Positions 43,546 through 52,630 of a DNA stretch of 64,000 nt are shown here, in pieces. The stretch lies in contig NZ_CP155075.1 of NCBI RefSeq assembly GCF_039621805.1, forward strand, positions 186,001 to 250,000, read 5' to 3'. The DNA is from Paraburkholderia sp. PREW-6R. Its GTDB lineage: Bacteria > Pseudomonadota > Gammaproteobacteria > Burkholderiales > Burkholderiaceae. The notes below the pieces were generated by a model that saw only the letters and a list, made by a program, of their open reading frames with translations, was not told the origin of the DNA and did no database searches. The stretch's first letter is position 1. Every line of letters starts with the position of its first letter. The position numbers were made by a program, and so were the translations under genes.

Positions 43546-44769
43546 TCACTTTGGGTTCTGAACGGCCTTACCCGGCTGACGGGTCTGGAAGTACTGCTGC
43601 GCCAACGCGACCCAGTACTGAACACCTGCTGGGATGATGTCGTCGTTGAAGTCGTACTTCGGGTTGTGCAAACCCGGTGCAGTCGTGCCGGCATGGGCGT
43701 TGCCGATCAGCACATACGTGCCGGGCCGCTCTTCCAGCATGAAGCCGAAGTCTTCCGATGTCATGTTGGCCGGCACGTCGGCGTGCGTACGGTCATCGCC
43801 GAAGGTTTCGCGAATGACGGCTTCGCAGAGCCGGGTTTCGGCGCGCGTGTTGATGGTGGCCGGATAGTACTGGAAGAACGTGGCTTCGACCTGAGCGCCG
43901 TGCGCGGCCGCCAGCCCTTCGCACATTAACTGGATGTCTCGCTGCAACTTCTGCTGCAGCTCCGATGACAGCGTACGTATCGTTCCGCGCAACTCGGCGC
44001 TGTCCGGAATGACGTTGTCGGTATCGCCCGCGTGGATCATGCAGACGGAGATCACGGCGGGATCGACCGGATCCTTGTGTCGCGCGGCGATGGTCTGGCA
44101 GTGCAGCACCATCGAACAAGCCAGCGGAATCGGATCGAGGCCGAGATGCGGTTGCGCCGCATGAGCGCCTTTGCCGGTGACCGTGATCCTGAAGCGCGAA
44201 CCGGCCGCCATGATCGGGCCCACCCGCAAGCCGAAATGCCCACCCGGCAAACCCGGCCAATTGTGCATGCCGAACACTGCCTCGGCTGGATAGTGTTCGA
44301 ACAGCCCGTCGTCGATCATCTTTCGCGCGCCGGCGCCGCCTTCTTCTCCCGGCTGAAACACGAAATGAACGCTGCCTGGCAATGGCGGCATGTCCTTGAG
44401 AATGCGCGCGGCGCCAAGCAGCATCACCGTGTGGCCGTCGTGTCCGCACGCATGCATGATCCCGTGCGTGCACGACGCGTGCGTGAAATCGTTGGCCTCG
44501 TGGATGGGCAACGCATCCATGTCCGCACGCAGCACGATGCCCCAGGCCGGGTTCGCGCCAGGCAAGCTCGCCACGACGCCTGTTCCACCCAATCCGCGCG
44601 ATACCGTATAACCGAGCGCCTCGAGCTCACGCGCGACGACGTCGGCGGTCCTGTGTTCTTCGAACCGTAACTCGGGATGCGCATGGAGGTCGCGTCGCAA
44701 CTTCGCCCAATGCGGTTGATGCCCGGCTAACGATGACTCGGCAATATGAGTGGTTTCCAATCTCGGCAC
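43546..44769 (-). CDS. M20-family metallo-amidohydrolase (hippurate/N-acyl-amino-acid hydrolase type)
   Basis: This is a 407-residue protein with a probable GTG start at 44769. Motifs: LRRDLHAHPELRFEEHRTAD, metal-binding HACGHDGHTVMLLG, the catalytic glutamates in QPGEEGGAGARKMID, HNWPGLPGGHFGLR, a dimerisation lid domain in the middle, and a final TSEDFGFMLEERPGTYVLIG. The family removes acyl or carbamoyl groups from amino acids using two metal ions. In a hydantoinase-containing island it could cleave the N-carbamoyl or N-acyl amino acid formed by ring opening. That is inference, since this is the amidohydrolase rather than the classical HyuC branch. Confidence 0.92.
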   Translation of the reverse strand: MPRLETTHIAESSLAGHQPHWAKLRRDLHAHPELRFEEHRTADVVARELEALGYTVSRGLGGTGVVASLPGANPAWGIVLRADMDALPIHEANDFTHASCTHGIMHACGHDGHTVMLLGAARILKDMPPLPGSVHFVFQPGEEGGAGARKMIDDGLFEHYPAEAVFGMHNWPGLPGGHFGLRVGPIMAAGSRFRITVTGKGAHAAQPHLGLDPIPLACSMVLHCQTIAARHKDPVDPAVISVCMIHAGDTDNVIPDSAELRGTIRTLSSELQQKLQRDIQLMCEGLAAAHGAQVEATFFQYYPATINTRAETRLCEAVIRETFGDDRTHADVPANMTSEDFGFMLEERPGTYVLIGNAHAGTTAPGLHNPKYDFNDDIIPAGVQYWVALAQQYFQTRQPGKAVQNPK

Positions 44770-44827
44770 CTCTCTGAAACGGGCAGCTTGAAGTCGGCGG
44801 CGTCACGGCGTGACGTCTTGCGATGGT

Positions 44828-46285
44828 CTAATCGTAGTACCCGAGGATCGACTTTACCTCCATGTACTCTTCCATGCCCTCGACCCCGTATTCGCGGCCA
44901 TTTCCGGATTGCTTGTACCCGCCGAACGGAGCCTGCGGGTCCCACGCCGGATAGTTCAGATGCACCTGACCCGACTCGATGCGCGCGGCGACCTGACGCA
45001 TCAGCGTTCTGTCCGTGCCCTGCACATGCGCACCGAGTCCGTACACGGTGTCGTTCGCGATGGTGATCGCTTCTTCTACTGTGTCATATGCAAGGATCGC
45101 GAGGACCGGCCCGAAGACCTCCTGCTGCGCGATCGGCATATCCGTATGGACGTCCGAGAAGATTGTGGGGCGCGCGTAGAAGCCTCGGCTCAGCCCGACG
45201 GGTCTGCCAGGACCGCCCACGATCAGCTTCATCCCATCGTCCACGCCCGCTTCGATCATCTGCTGCACGCGGCTGAACTGCGCGCGATTGGCGAGCGGGC
45301 CGTGGGTCGTCGCTTCGGCGAATGGATCGCCGACGATCATCTGTTTCGTCGCCGCTATCGCGAGTTCATCCACCTGAGCGATGACGCTGCGCGGGACGAT
45401 CATGCGCGTCGGCGCGCTGCATGACTGGCCCACATTGCGAAACGCAGCCGCGACGCCGAGCGTGACCGCACGCGGCAAATCGGCATCCGGCAGCACGATG
45501 TTGGGTGACTTGCCGCCGAGTTCCTGCGCGACGCGCTTGACTGTCGGCGCGGCTGCCTGGGCGACCAGCACGCCCGCTCGCGTCGAGCCGGTGATCGACA
45601 CCATATCGACCTGAGGATGGGACGACAGCGCCGTCCCCACTTCCGGGCCGGTGCCGCTCACGAGATTGAACACGCCCGCCGGAATGCCCGCTTCGGCGAT
45701 GACCTCGGCGAAGAGCAGGGCGCTCAACGGCGACAACTCGCTCGGCTTGAGGATGACGGTGCAGCCGGCGGCCAGCGCCGGGCCGACTTTCGCGGTGATC
45801 TGATAGATCGGCCAGTTCCACGGCGTGATGAGCGCGCATACGCCGATCGGTTCGTGGGCGATGGCGGTGGTGCCACGCTGCGCGACGAACGGATAAGTCG
45901 CGAGGTTTTCGCGGGCGACGCGCAGATGTTCGGCCGCGAGCGGCACATGGGCACTGCGCGCGTAGTTGATCGGTGCGCCCATTTCCATCGACAGCGCAAG
46001 CGCGAACTGTTCGGCGCGTTCGAGGAAGCAGGCATGAACGCGGTCGAGCAGTGCGGCGCGCTCATTGGGCGAAGTCGCCGACCAGCTCGCGAGCGCTCGA
46101 CGCGCGGCCTGCACGGCGCGGTCCGCGTCGGTGGCGTTCCCGAGCGGGATGTCGCAGAGCGTCTCTTCGGTGGAAGGACAGACCACGGCGGCGCGTTCCG
46201 TGCCGACGGGCTCAAGCCATTCTCCGGCAATAAAGAAGCGGTCCAGATGGCCAGCCTGCATCAGATGAAGAACGGGTGATTTCAT
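44828..46285 (-). CDS. Aldehyde dehydrogenase family protein
   Basis: This 485-residue ALDH contains ALITPWNWPIYQITAKVGPA, ILKPSELSPLSALLFAEVIA, SITGSTRAGVLVAQAAAPTV, ELGGKSPNIVLPDADLPRAV, catalytic Cys in NVGQSCSAPTRMIV, and the tail FGGYKQSGNGREYGVEGMEE. The NWPIYQI variant belongs to the broad-substrate ALDH group seen beside amine oxidases. It sits 72 bp after the DAO-type oxidase gene and 58 bp before the M20 hydrolase, all on the minus strand. Its aldehyde is probably the product of that oxidase. Confidence 0.93.
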   Translation of the reverse strand: MKSPVLHLMQAGHLDRFFIAGEWLEPVGTERAAVVCPSTEETLCDIPLGNATDADRAVQAARRALASWSATSPNERAALLDRVHACFLERAEQFALALSMEMGAPINYARSAHVPLAAEHLRVARENLATYPFVAQRGTTAIAHEPIGVCALITPWNWPIYQITAKVGPALAAGCTVILKPSELSPLSALLFAEVIAEAGIPAGVFNLVSGTGPEVGTALSSHPQVDMVSITGSTRAGVLVAQAAAPTVKRVAQELGGKSPNIVLPDADLPRAVTLGVAAAFRNVGQSCSAPTRMIVPRSVIAQVDELAIAATKQMIVGDPFAEATTHGPLANRAQFSRVQQMIEAGVDDGMKLIVGGPGRPVGLSRGFYARPTIFSDVHTDMPIAQQEVFGPVLAILAYDTVEEAITIANDTVYGLGAHVQGTDRTLMRQVAARIESGQVHLNYPAWDPQAPFGGYKQSGNGREYGVEGMEEYMEVKSILGYYD

Positions 46286-46357
46286 TGCTGCTTGTCCTTG
46301 CGTCGTACCGTGCGCTCGCGACAGGCGAAAGCGCGCGAATGGAAGTCGAAGCCGTCG

Positions 46358-47683
46358 TCAGAAATCGGCGACCTTGCCCCACGCCGATTTGTCGAACCGC
46401 TCCGGACGGTAAGGCTCGGGATCGACGATCGGCGTCACGCCGGTGACCATATCCGCTATGAGATGACCGCAGCCTGGCCCGATGCCGAAGCCGTGGCCGC
46501 TCAGGCCCGCAGCCAGCACGAAGCCGGGCAGCGACTGCGCTTCGCCGATAGCGGGGATGCCGTCAGGCGTCATGTCGATATAGCCCGCCCACGACGCTGT
46601 TACGGGTGCTTCGGCAATCACCGGACACAGCTCGATGGCACGCCTGCGAATCTCCGTGAGCGTGGCTTCATCGGCGCTGGGATCCAGCACGCGCATCTTT
46701 TCCATCGGCGTCGGCTGATCGAGCCGCCAGCGGTTCAGGCCTTCATGGCCCGAGCGCACGCCTTCCAGGCCGCCTGGACTGAGGCTCTGCCAGCGGCGGG
46801 CGAACATCGGTAGAAAGTCTTTCGCGTAGCGGACTTTTTGCAGCGTGGGATCGAACTTTGCCAGGCCGCTGATGGCGAGCGAATAGGCTTCGTCGCCACG
46901 TCGCGTGATCGTGATGTCTTTCGTGTGCAATGCATCGGGCAAGGTGCCGCGTGGCAGCGAGACCGACGCGACCGACGAGCGGATGGTCGCCTGCGGCAGG
47001 CGGATGCCGAGTTGCCGGCAAAACGTCGACGCCCATGCGCCGCCCGACAGCACCGCGATCTTCGTGCGGATTACGCCATGTTCGGTCACGACACCGCTGA
47101 CCCGGCCGCCCTCGGTTTCGATGCCCCGTGCCGCGCAATTCTGATGAACCGTGCCGCCCAGCTTGATGATGCTGCGTGCCACGGCCGGCGCCGCATTGGC
47201 CGGGTCGGCCGTGCCGTCGGTCGGCGCGAACACGCCGCCTTTCCACGTGCGCCCGGTGGCGGCCGCCCGCTCGTTGGCCTGTTTGCTGCCGAGCACCTCG
47301 GTTCTGACGCCGGCCGTGCGGGCGAATTCGCACCAGCGAGTCCATCCGCCGAGTTCGTCGTCGTCGTTGCTGAGATACAGCAGACCGCTGCGGCGAAAGC
47401 CGGTCGACTCCCCGGATTCGTCTTCGAATTGCTGCCACAGTCGCAGGCTTTCGGTCGCAATCGGCAATTCGCGCGCATCGCGGTTCTGTTGCCGGCACCA
47501 GCCCCAGTTCCGGCTGGATTGCTCGCCGCCTACCATGCCTTTTTCGATCAGCGCGACTTTGACGCCACGCTTCGCGAGAAACCATGCGGTGAATACGCCG
47601 ACAATGCCCGCGCCTATCACGACGACGTCGGCGCTATCGGGCAGCGTCGGGGTGGTAACAATGCGGGTCAACGGTACGCGCAT
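46358..47683 (-). CDS. FAD-dependent oxidoreductase (DAO family)
   Basis: This is a 441-residue flavoprotein from ATG 47683 with AAGGAG about 9 nt upstream; a longer frame lacks support. It has VVVIGAGIVGVFTAWFLAKR near residue 21, GGEQSSRNWGWCRQQNRDAR, RRSGLLYLSNDDDELGGWTR, AVLSGGAWASTFCRQLGIRL, and a C-terminal PGFVLAAGLSGHGFGIGPGC. The SSRNWGWCRQQ segment, where some DAO enzymes attach or position FAD, is typical of an amine/sarcosine-like oxidase subgroup. It opens the oxidase - ALDH - M20 - RidA unit and is 68 bp after GNAT copy 2. Confidence 0.93.
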   Translation of the reverse strand: MRVPLTRIVTTPTLPDSADVVVIGAGIVGVFTAWFLAKRGVKVALIEKGMVGGEQSSRNWGWCRQQNRDARELPIATESLRLWQQFEDESGESTGFRRSGLLYLSNDDDELGGWTRWCEFARTAGVRTEVLGSKQANERAAATGRTWKGGVFAPTDGTADPANAAPAVARSIIKLGGTVHQNCAARGIETEGGRVSGVVTEHGVIRTKIAVLSGGAWASTFCRQLGIRLPQATIRSSVASVSLPRGTLPDALHTKDITITRRGDEAYSLAISGLAKFDPTLQKVRYAKDFLPMFARRWQSLSPGGLEGVRSGHEGLNRWRLDQPTPMEKMRVLDPSADEATLTEIRRRAIELCPVIAEAPVTASWAGYIDMTPDGIPAIGEAQSLPGFVLAAGLSGHGFGIGPGCGHLIADMVTGVTPIVDPEPYRPERFDKSAWGKVADF

Positions 47684-47751
47684 CTGTGCAAGCTCCTTCG
47701 TGAGTCGCGTGTCGGGTGAAAGTCGGTCGGCAAGCGGGCCGGTCGCCACGC

Positions 47752-48654
47752 CTAGAACATCGCCTGGCTAACGAGCCCATACAGCCGGTAGACCGGATCG
47801 GGCGCGCCTCGATGCGCAATGGCGGGCGCGTTGCGCACCATCTTGACCGTGGTGTCGACGCATTTCAGCCCTCGTGCAGCCAGCCAGTCCGACAGATTCG
47901 CGCCCGCGGGCACGTCGATCCGGATGAATTGACCTTCGCGGCCGTTCAGCCAGTAGCCGATCAAGGCTTTCGCACGAAGATCGTCGGGCGAGCACATGGC
48001 GACCATTGGACCAATCACGAGGCCTCTGCCAAAGCGTCGCAGATTCGAGAAGCCGATGATCTCGCTGCTGCGTTCGAGCACCACGTTTTCGCCCATTTCC
48101 AGCAACGCGGACAACATCGCTTTGCGTTCAAGGCCCGAAGCGCGGATTGCGAGTTCGGTGATCGCGGGAAAATCGGCGCACGTCGCCGGACGCAGCCGTT
48201 CACCATCGGGCAACACGACAGGCAAATGGTTGCCGACGTTGCCCTGAAACTGCTGGAGCGTATCGCACACGTTGAAACCCAGCTTTTCGTAAAGCGGACG
48301 ACCTGCCGGCGTGGCGTGCAGGAACGTGATGCGCGGTCCGAGTTCTTCGAGCAACAACTCCATCAGCTTGCGCCCAATACCGCGTCCCTGATGTTCCGGA
48401 GACACGATGACGAGACCCAGCGAGCCGCGGTCCGTGCCGTATTTCCAGCACAATCCCGTACCGATCACCACGCCGTTCTCTTCGGCGGCAAATCCTGTTC
48501 CCTGCCGGGCGGCGAACTGCCAGTCTTCCTGACGATGGGGCCAGCCGAAAGCCGTTGACAGGGCCTGGGCCGTCGGAATGTCCGCTTCGGTGAAGTTTCG
48601 ATAGTGAAGCGCCTGCGTTGAGGGTGTAGCGTTCACGGCATCAATATTGTTCAC
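47752..48654 (-). CDS. GNAT-family N-acetyltransferase, two-domain (copy 2)
   Basis: This is a 300-residue paralogue of the protein at 22090-22974, with the same two-domain organisation and many shared stretches (LGLVIVSPEHQGRGIGRKLM, TFLHATPAGRPLYEKLGF, RRFGRGLVIGPMVA, IDVPAGANLSDWLAARGL). It probably starts at GTG 48654, preceded by AAGGGAATACA. It is the first gene of the right-arm unit, whereas copy 1 heads the GhrA unit on the left. One GNAT at each outer boundary of the ABC/oxidase core suggests duplication together with, or recruitment to, this pathway. Confidence 0.88.
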   Translation of the reverse strand: MNNIDAVNATPSTQALHYRNFTEADIPTAQALSTAFGWPHRQEDWQFAARQGTGFAAEENGVVIGTGLCWKYGTDRGSLGLVIVSPEHQGRGIGRKLMELLLEELGPRITFLHATPAGRPLYEKLGFNVCDTLQQFQGNVGNHLPVVLPDGERLRPATCADFPAITELAIRASGLERKAMLSALLEMGENVVLERSSEIIGFSNLRRFGRGLVIGPMVAMCSPDDLRAKALIGYWLNGREGQFIRIDVPAGANLSDWLAARGLKCVDTTVKMVRNAPAIAHRGAPDPVYRLYGLVSQAMF

Positions 48655-49121
48655 TGTATTCCCTTGCCAATCCTGGGTTTCAGATCCCGGACTTCACCGA
48701 GCCAGGATCAATGACAAACCGATATTTCACGTCGCTTCTGAGCACCCGGTCGAAGGCTCGGAATACCTGCAGCCGGCTCATGACAAACGCGCGGATCGGC
48801 AACATTCGACGGGCGCTAACAGGGCGGATAGCGACTTCATGTTACGCGGTCACTGTCACACCGCGACGCTCAAAAAAATTTCAAAAGCGTACAAAAGCGG
48901 TGTTTGATGTGTGTTGCGCAGCATTTTATGTGGCGTGCACACCGGTCTGGCTCGCGGGAACGGCGGATCACCAGCCGTAAAGGCGCGGCCATCTCAAGCG
49001 CTGAGACAGTATTGGGAGAAACGCACGCTCATGCCTGGGCGGTCGGCCGGACAACGGTTTCGCCGACGTCCGCGTTGTCGGGCTGATCGACGTTGATCCC
49101 GTGTCCGCAGCCTTCAGAGCG
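48655..49121. other. 467-base region between the amino-compound island and the right-hand operon
   Basis: This stretch must contain the promoter of the GNAT-2 unit and the end of the ten-gene operon. The short frames in it resemble no known protein. I see no hairpin with a T-run and no attachment-site-like repeat. Confidence 0.4.
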
Positions 49122-50054
49122 TCAGGCGAACCCGTACAAGTTCGTTGGGTTGGTGACGAAAATCTGATGCTGCCAATCCGGCCGCCCGATCCAGTTCGCG
49201 ATCGTGTCCAGCAGGCTTGCATCATCCGGCTTACGAAGCTTCTCTGTCGGATGCGGCCAGTCGGTACCCCACAGCATCCGCTCCGGGGCCATCCCGATCA
49301 GCGCTTTCGCGACCGGCGCAACGTCTTCGTATGCCGGCGCGCCCGCCTTGCTGTCGACGTACGGCCCCGACAACGTGATCCACGTATTGCCTTTCTCGAC
49401 CAGGCGCCGCGCGGTGCGCAAAGCGTCCGACGACAGGCCGCCCGGTTGCGGAACATGCGCGATATGGTCGATGACGAGCGGACAAGGCAGTGCGGAAAGA
49501 TGCCGCTCGAGTTCCGGCAGCCGCGCGCCCTGTACCACCAGTTCGATATGCCAGCCGAGATCGGCGATGCGCGCGGCGAGCGGCGCAAGCATGTCGAGCG
49601 TCGTTGCGCCCGGATAGCTCAGGTTGAAGCGAATGGCGCGAATGCCGCCTCGATCCAGGTTCTGCAGTTCCGCATCGGTCACGGAACTGTCGATGACGGC
49701 AACGCCGCGCGCGTTTGCGCCGAATTGCCGGATGGCCTCCAGCGTACAGCGGTTATCCGTTCCATACGTCGACGGCGTGACGACCACATTGCGCTTCACA
49801 CCCAGGCGTGTCTGCACAAGCCGGTACTGCGCGACCGTGGCATTCGGCGGACGCAGCGTCGTGCCCGGCGCAACCGGAAAACGATCGTCGTAAATATGCA
49901 TGTGACAGTCGATGGCGCCTTCGGGCAACCTGAACGCAGGTGCGTTCGTGCCGCTCGACCAGGTTTCTTCAGCGGCGGCCAGCGTCGGCAGCGCTGCCGA
50001 CATCAGTGCAGCGCCGGCGAACTGAAGGAATTCGCGTCTTGTGGCAACCGTCAT
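49122..50054 (-). CDS. Amidohydrolase-fold hydrolase with Tat-like signal (COG3618/2-pyrone-dicarboxylate lactonase-like)
   Basis: This 310-residue protein begins MTVATRREFLQFAGAALMSA, a twin-arginine signal with cleavage near residue 28, so it should act in the periplasm. The TIM-barrel hydrolase part starts with the HxH metal motif in AIDCHMHIYDDRFPVAPG, continues with VIDHIAHVPQPGG, and ends with the catalytic Asp in LWGTDWPHPTEKLRKPDDAS. Relatives hydrolyse lactones such as 2-pyrone-4,6-dicarboxylate and sugar-acid lactones. It is the last gene of the ten-gene unit, 2 bp after the MFS gene. An exported member is unusual and hints that a lactone is hydrolysed before uptake. Confidence 0.88.
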   Translation of the reverse strand: MTVATRREFLQFAGAALMSAALPTLAAAEETWSSGTNAPAFRLPEGAIDCHMHIYDDRFPVAPGTTLRPPNATVAQYRLVQTRLGVKRNVVVTPSTYGTDNRCTLEAIRQFGANARGVAVIDSSVTDAELQNLDRGGIRAIRFNLSYPGATTLDMLAPLAARIADLGWHIELVVQGARLPELERHLSALPCPLVIDHIAHVPQPGGLSSDALRTARRLVEKGNTWITLSGPYVDSKAGAPAYEDVAPVAKALIGMAPERMLWGTDWPHPTEKLRKPDDASLLDTIANWIGRPDWQHQIFVTNPTNLYGFA

Positions 50055-50056
50055 GC

Positions 50057-51379
50057 TTAGATGGTCCCGGTTTTGCTGACCAGGCGGTTCGCCGAACCAT
50101 TGCGAGTCAACAGCAACAGGGTCGCGACGCTAACGAGCGTAAGAATGGCGAGCGGCATCAACGCGAGCGCATAGCTTCCGGTCGCCTCTTTTACCCATCC
50201 ATATACGTTCACCATCAGTCCGCCGCCAAGCAGATTGGCGATCGCGTTGACCGTCGCGAGGCCTGCTGCCACGGCACTATTGGACAGCATGTCCGTAGCA
50301 AGCGCCCAGAACGGGCCCTTGAACGAATACGCTCCGACGAGCACCGCGCACAGCATGCAGATCGTCGGCAGGAGCGAGCCGCTCAGCGACGTCGCGAACA
50401 GACCCACGCCGATCAGCAGCATCGGCACGACGGTGTGCCAGCGGCGTTCGCCGAGTCGGTCCGAGCGCCGGCCCCAGATGACCATCAACACGGAAGCAAC
50501 CGCGTACGGAACCGAGTTCAGCAAGCCCGTCTGCATGACGGACAAGCCAAACGACTTGAGCAGTTGCGGCTGCCACACAGACAGTGTGCTGCCCGCCGCC
50601 GACGCACACGTATCGACGAGTGCGAGACACAACACGTAGCGGTTGCGGAACAGTTGCGTGAGCGGAAGCGATGGCACTGTCTTCGGGGCCTTCTGTTCGC
50701 TGACGAGCGCATTGACGAGCCACCTGCGCTCGTCGTCGTCGAGCCATGTCGCATTCTCCGGCTTGTTGGTCAGCGTGAACAGACAGGCAACGCCGAGCAG
50801 CGCAGTCGGCAGGCCTTCGAGAATAAACAGCCAGTGCCAGCCGCGCAGCCCCCAGAATCCGTCCATCTGCAGAAGCAACGCCGAAATCGGTGAGCCGATG
50901 AAGCTCGCGGCGGGAATGGCGACCATGAACGTTGCAACGATCCGGGCTCGATACGAGGCCGGAATCCAGTACGACAGATACAGCAGCACGCCGGGGAAAA
51001 AGCCCGCTTCGGCGGCGCCGAGCAGAAAGCGCAGCACATAGAACGACGTCGCGTTATGCACGAACGCGGTCGCCGCCGACACGATGCCCCACGTAATCAT
51101 GATCCGCGCGATCCAGATACGCGCGCCGTACCTTTCCAACGCGAGATTGCTCGGCACTTCGCAAAGGAAGTAGGAAATGAAGAACAGGCTGCTGCCGAAG
51201 CCGAACACCTTCGCCGACATGCCAAGGTCATGATTCATCTGCAGCGACGCCATGCCCACGTTGCCCCGATCGATAAAGGCAAGCAGATAGCACACCATCA
51301 GAAAGGGAACGAGCCGCCAGACGACCTTTCGCATCGTCCTACGCTCGATCGCGGACTTGTCCATGAATCCAGTCTGCAT
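50057..51379 (-). CDS. MFS transporter, anion:cation symporter (ACS) type
   Basis: This 440-residue protein has 12 membrane helices. It starts at ATG 51379 after GGAGACG. ACS-subfamily motifs are FIDRGNVGMASLQMNHDLGM, FFISYFLCEVPSNLALERYG, RIWIARIMITWG and AEAGFFPGVLLYLSYWIPAS. ACS carriers import organic anions such as phthalate, 4-hydroxyphenylacetate, tartrate, glucarate or galactonate with protons. It is one of four MFS genes in the operon. Substrate unknown. Confidence 0.93.
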   Translation of the reverse strand: MQTGFMDKSAIERRTMRKVVWRLVPFLMVCYLLAFIDRGNVGMASLQMNHDLGMSAKVFGFGSSLFFISYFLCEVPSNLALERYGARIWIARIMITWGIVSAATAFVHNATSFYVLRFLLGAAEAGFFPGVLLYLSYWIPASYRARIVATFMVAIPAASFIGSPISALLLQMDGFWGLRGWHWLFILEGLPTALLGVACLFTLTNKPENATWLDDDERRWLVNALVSEQKAPKTVPSLPLTQLFRNRYVLCLALVDTCASAAGSTLSVWQPQLLKSFGLSVMQTGLLNSVPYAVASVLMVIWGRRSDRLGERRWHTVVPMLLIGVGLFATSLSGSLLPTICMLCAVLVGAYSFKGPFWALATDMLSNSAVAAGLATVNAIANLLGGGLMVNVYGWVKEATGSYALALMPLAILTLVSVATLLLLTRNGSANRLVSKTGTI

Positions 51380-51391
51380 CGTCGTCTCCGT

Positions 51392-52630
51392 TTATTGTGC
51401 GCCTGCGCGCTGATTCGTGAATCGCTGCCATGCAATGACGGCGATGACGCCACTGGCGAGTACCACCGCCATGGCTGCAAATGTGTGTCGAACGCCCAGC
51501 GCTTCAGAAGCGGTCCCGACGAGCAGATAGCCGAATGGCATCGTGCCGTTGTAGGCCATCCCGTACATGCCGACGAGGCCGCCGCGCACGTGTTCCGGGC
51601 ATTGCCGCTGGATGGTCGCGTTCGTTGACGTGGCCGCGAACGTGAGGCTGAAGCCAAGTGCGTAAAACGCCGGCACCGTGGCCGCCGCCTCGGATGTGGC
51701 GGCGAGCAACGCGAGTGCGCCGACGGCCGTCCACGGCGCCCACGCGATGCATCTTCGCGATGCCAACGTGCCGATCGCCGAAGAAAGCAGGATTGCCGCG
51801 CTCAGCGAACCGGCGCCCGCGCATGCGAAAAACACGCCCGTAAAGCGCGCTGCGTCGTGAAACCCCTGGTCCGCAAGCAACGGCACGAGTGTCTGATAAC
51901 TGCCCGCGAACAACCCGATGCACGCAAGAATGGGCAGATAGCGGGCGGAGAACGCATCGGACAGCACGTAACCGACTGCGTCGCGCAGGCTGCTGTCCGC
52001 GCGCGCGGGCCGAGCGGCCGGGGCCGTTCTGATGGAACGCACGCAGGTCGCCATGAAGCAAAGCGCCACCGCATAAATGACAAACGACGTCCTCGGCCCG
52101 AACGTCGGATAGACGAAACCCGCAATCGTCGGGCCGACCATCCGGCCGACGTTGTACACCATCGTGTTCATCGCCACGGCGTTCGACGTATGCGTCGGGT
52201 CGTCGAGACTCGTCAGCAGCAGAACCTGGCGCGCGGGCGTCTCGACAGCGCTCGACACGCCGATGGCGAGCGCATGCGCGAGTATCAGCTTCACGCCGAG
52301 CACGCCGAGCAGCGACAACGTGAAGAGACTGGCCGTCAGCACCAGCGACGCCGTGAGCACGCAGAGCGTCGCGCGCTTCGCATTGGCCGAACTGATTCGC
52401 GAGCCGGCGAGCGGCGCGACGATCAGTTGCGGTCCGTACAGCAGAAAATTGAGCAGCGCGAGTATCGCCGCCGACCCCGACAGGTGATAGACGAGCAGGT
52501 TCAGCGTGACGTTCTGCGTCCAGCTTCCGAGCACGGATGCGACCTGTCCGCTCAGATAGCGTCGCAGCGACGCCTCGGCGAGCGCCGGGAACAGTCTGCT
52601 GACGAAGCCGGTTGGCGCGGCGATGCTCAT
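51392..52630 (-). CDS. MFS transporter of the EntS-like (MFS_3) type
   Basis: This 412-residue protein with about 12 membrane helices begins after a short N-terminus with SLRRYLSGQVASVLGSWTQN, then VYHLSGSAAILALLNFLLYG, typical of the MFS_3/enterobactin-exporter-like group that usually pumps compounds outward. The start overlaps the stop of the upstream MFS gene by 4 bp. Within a catabolic operon it may export a pathway intermediate or excess substrate. Confidence 0.9.
   Translation of the reverse strand: MSIAAPTGFVSRLFPALAEASLRRYLSGQVASVLGSWTQNVTLNLLVYHLSGSAAILALLNFLLYGPQLIVAPLAGSRISSANAKRATLCVLTASLVLTASLFTLSLLGVLGVKLILAHALAIGVSSAVETPARQVLLLTSLDDPTHTSNAVAMNTMVYNVGRMVGPTIAGFVYPTFGPRTSFVIYAVALCFMATCVRSIRTAPAARPARADSSLRDAVGYVLSDAFSARYLPILACIGLFAGSYQTLVPLLADQGFHDAARFTGVFFACAGAGSLSAAILLSSAIGTLASRRCIAWAPWTAVGALALLAATSEAAATVPAFYALGFSLTFAATSTNATIQRQCPEHVRGGLVGMYGMAYNGTMPFGYLLVGTASEALGVRHTFAAMAVVLASGVIAVIAWQRFTNQRAGAQ

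Noticed and set aside
48711..48980. 89-codon plus-strand frame between the two large islands
   Set aside because: Translation is Arg/Thr/Ser-rich with no family resemblance and lies in a likely promoter region.
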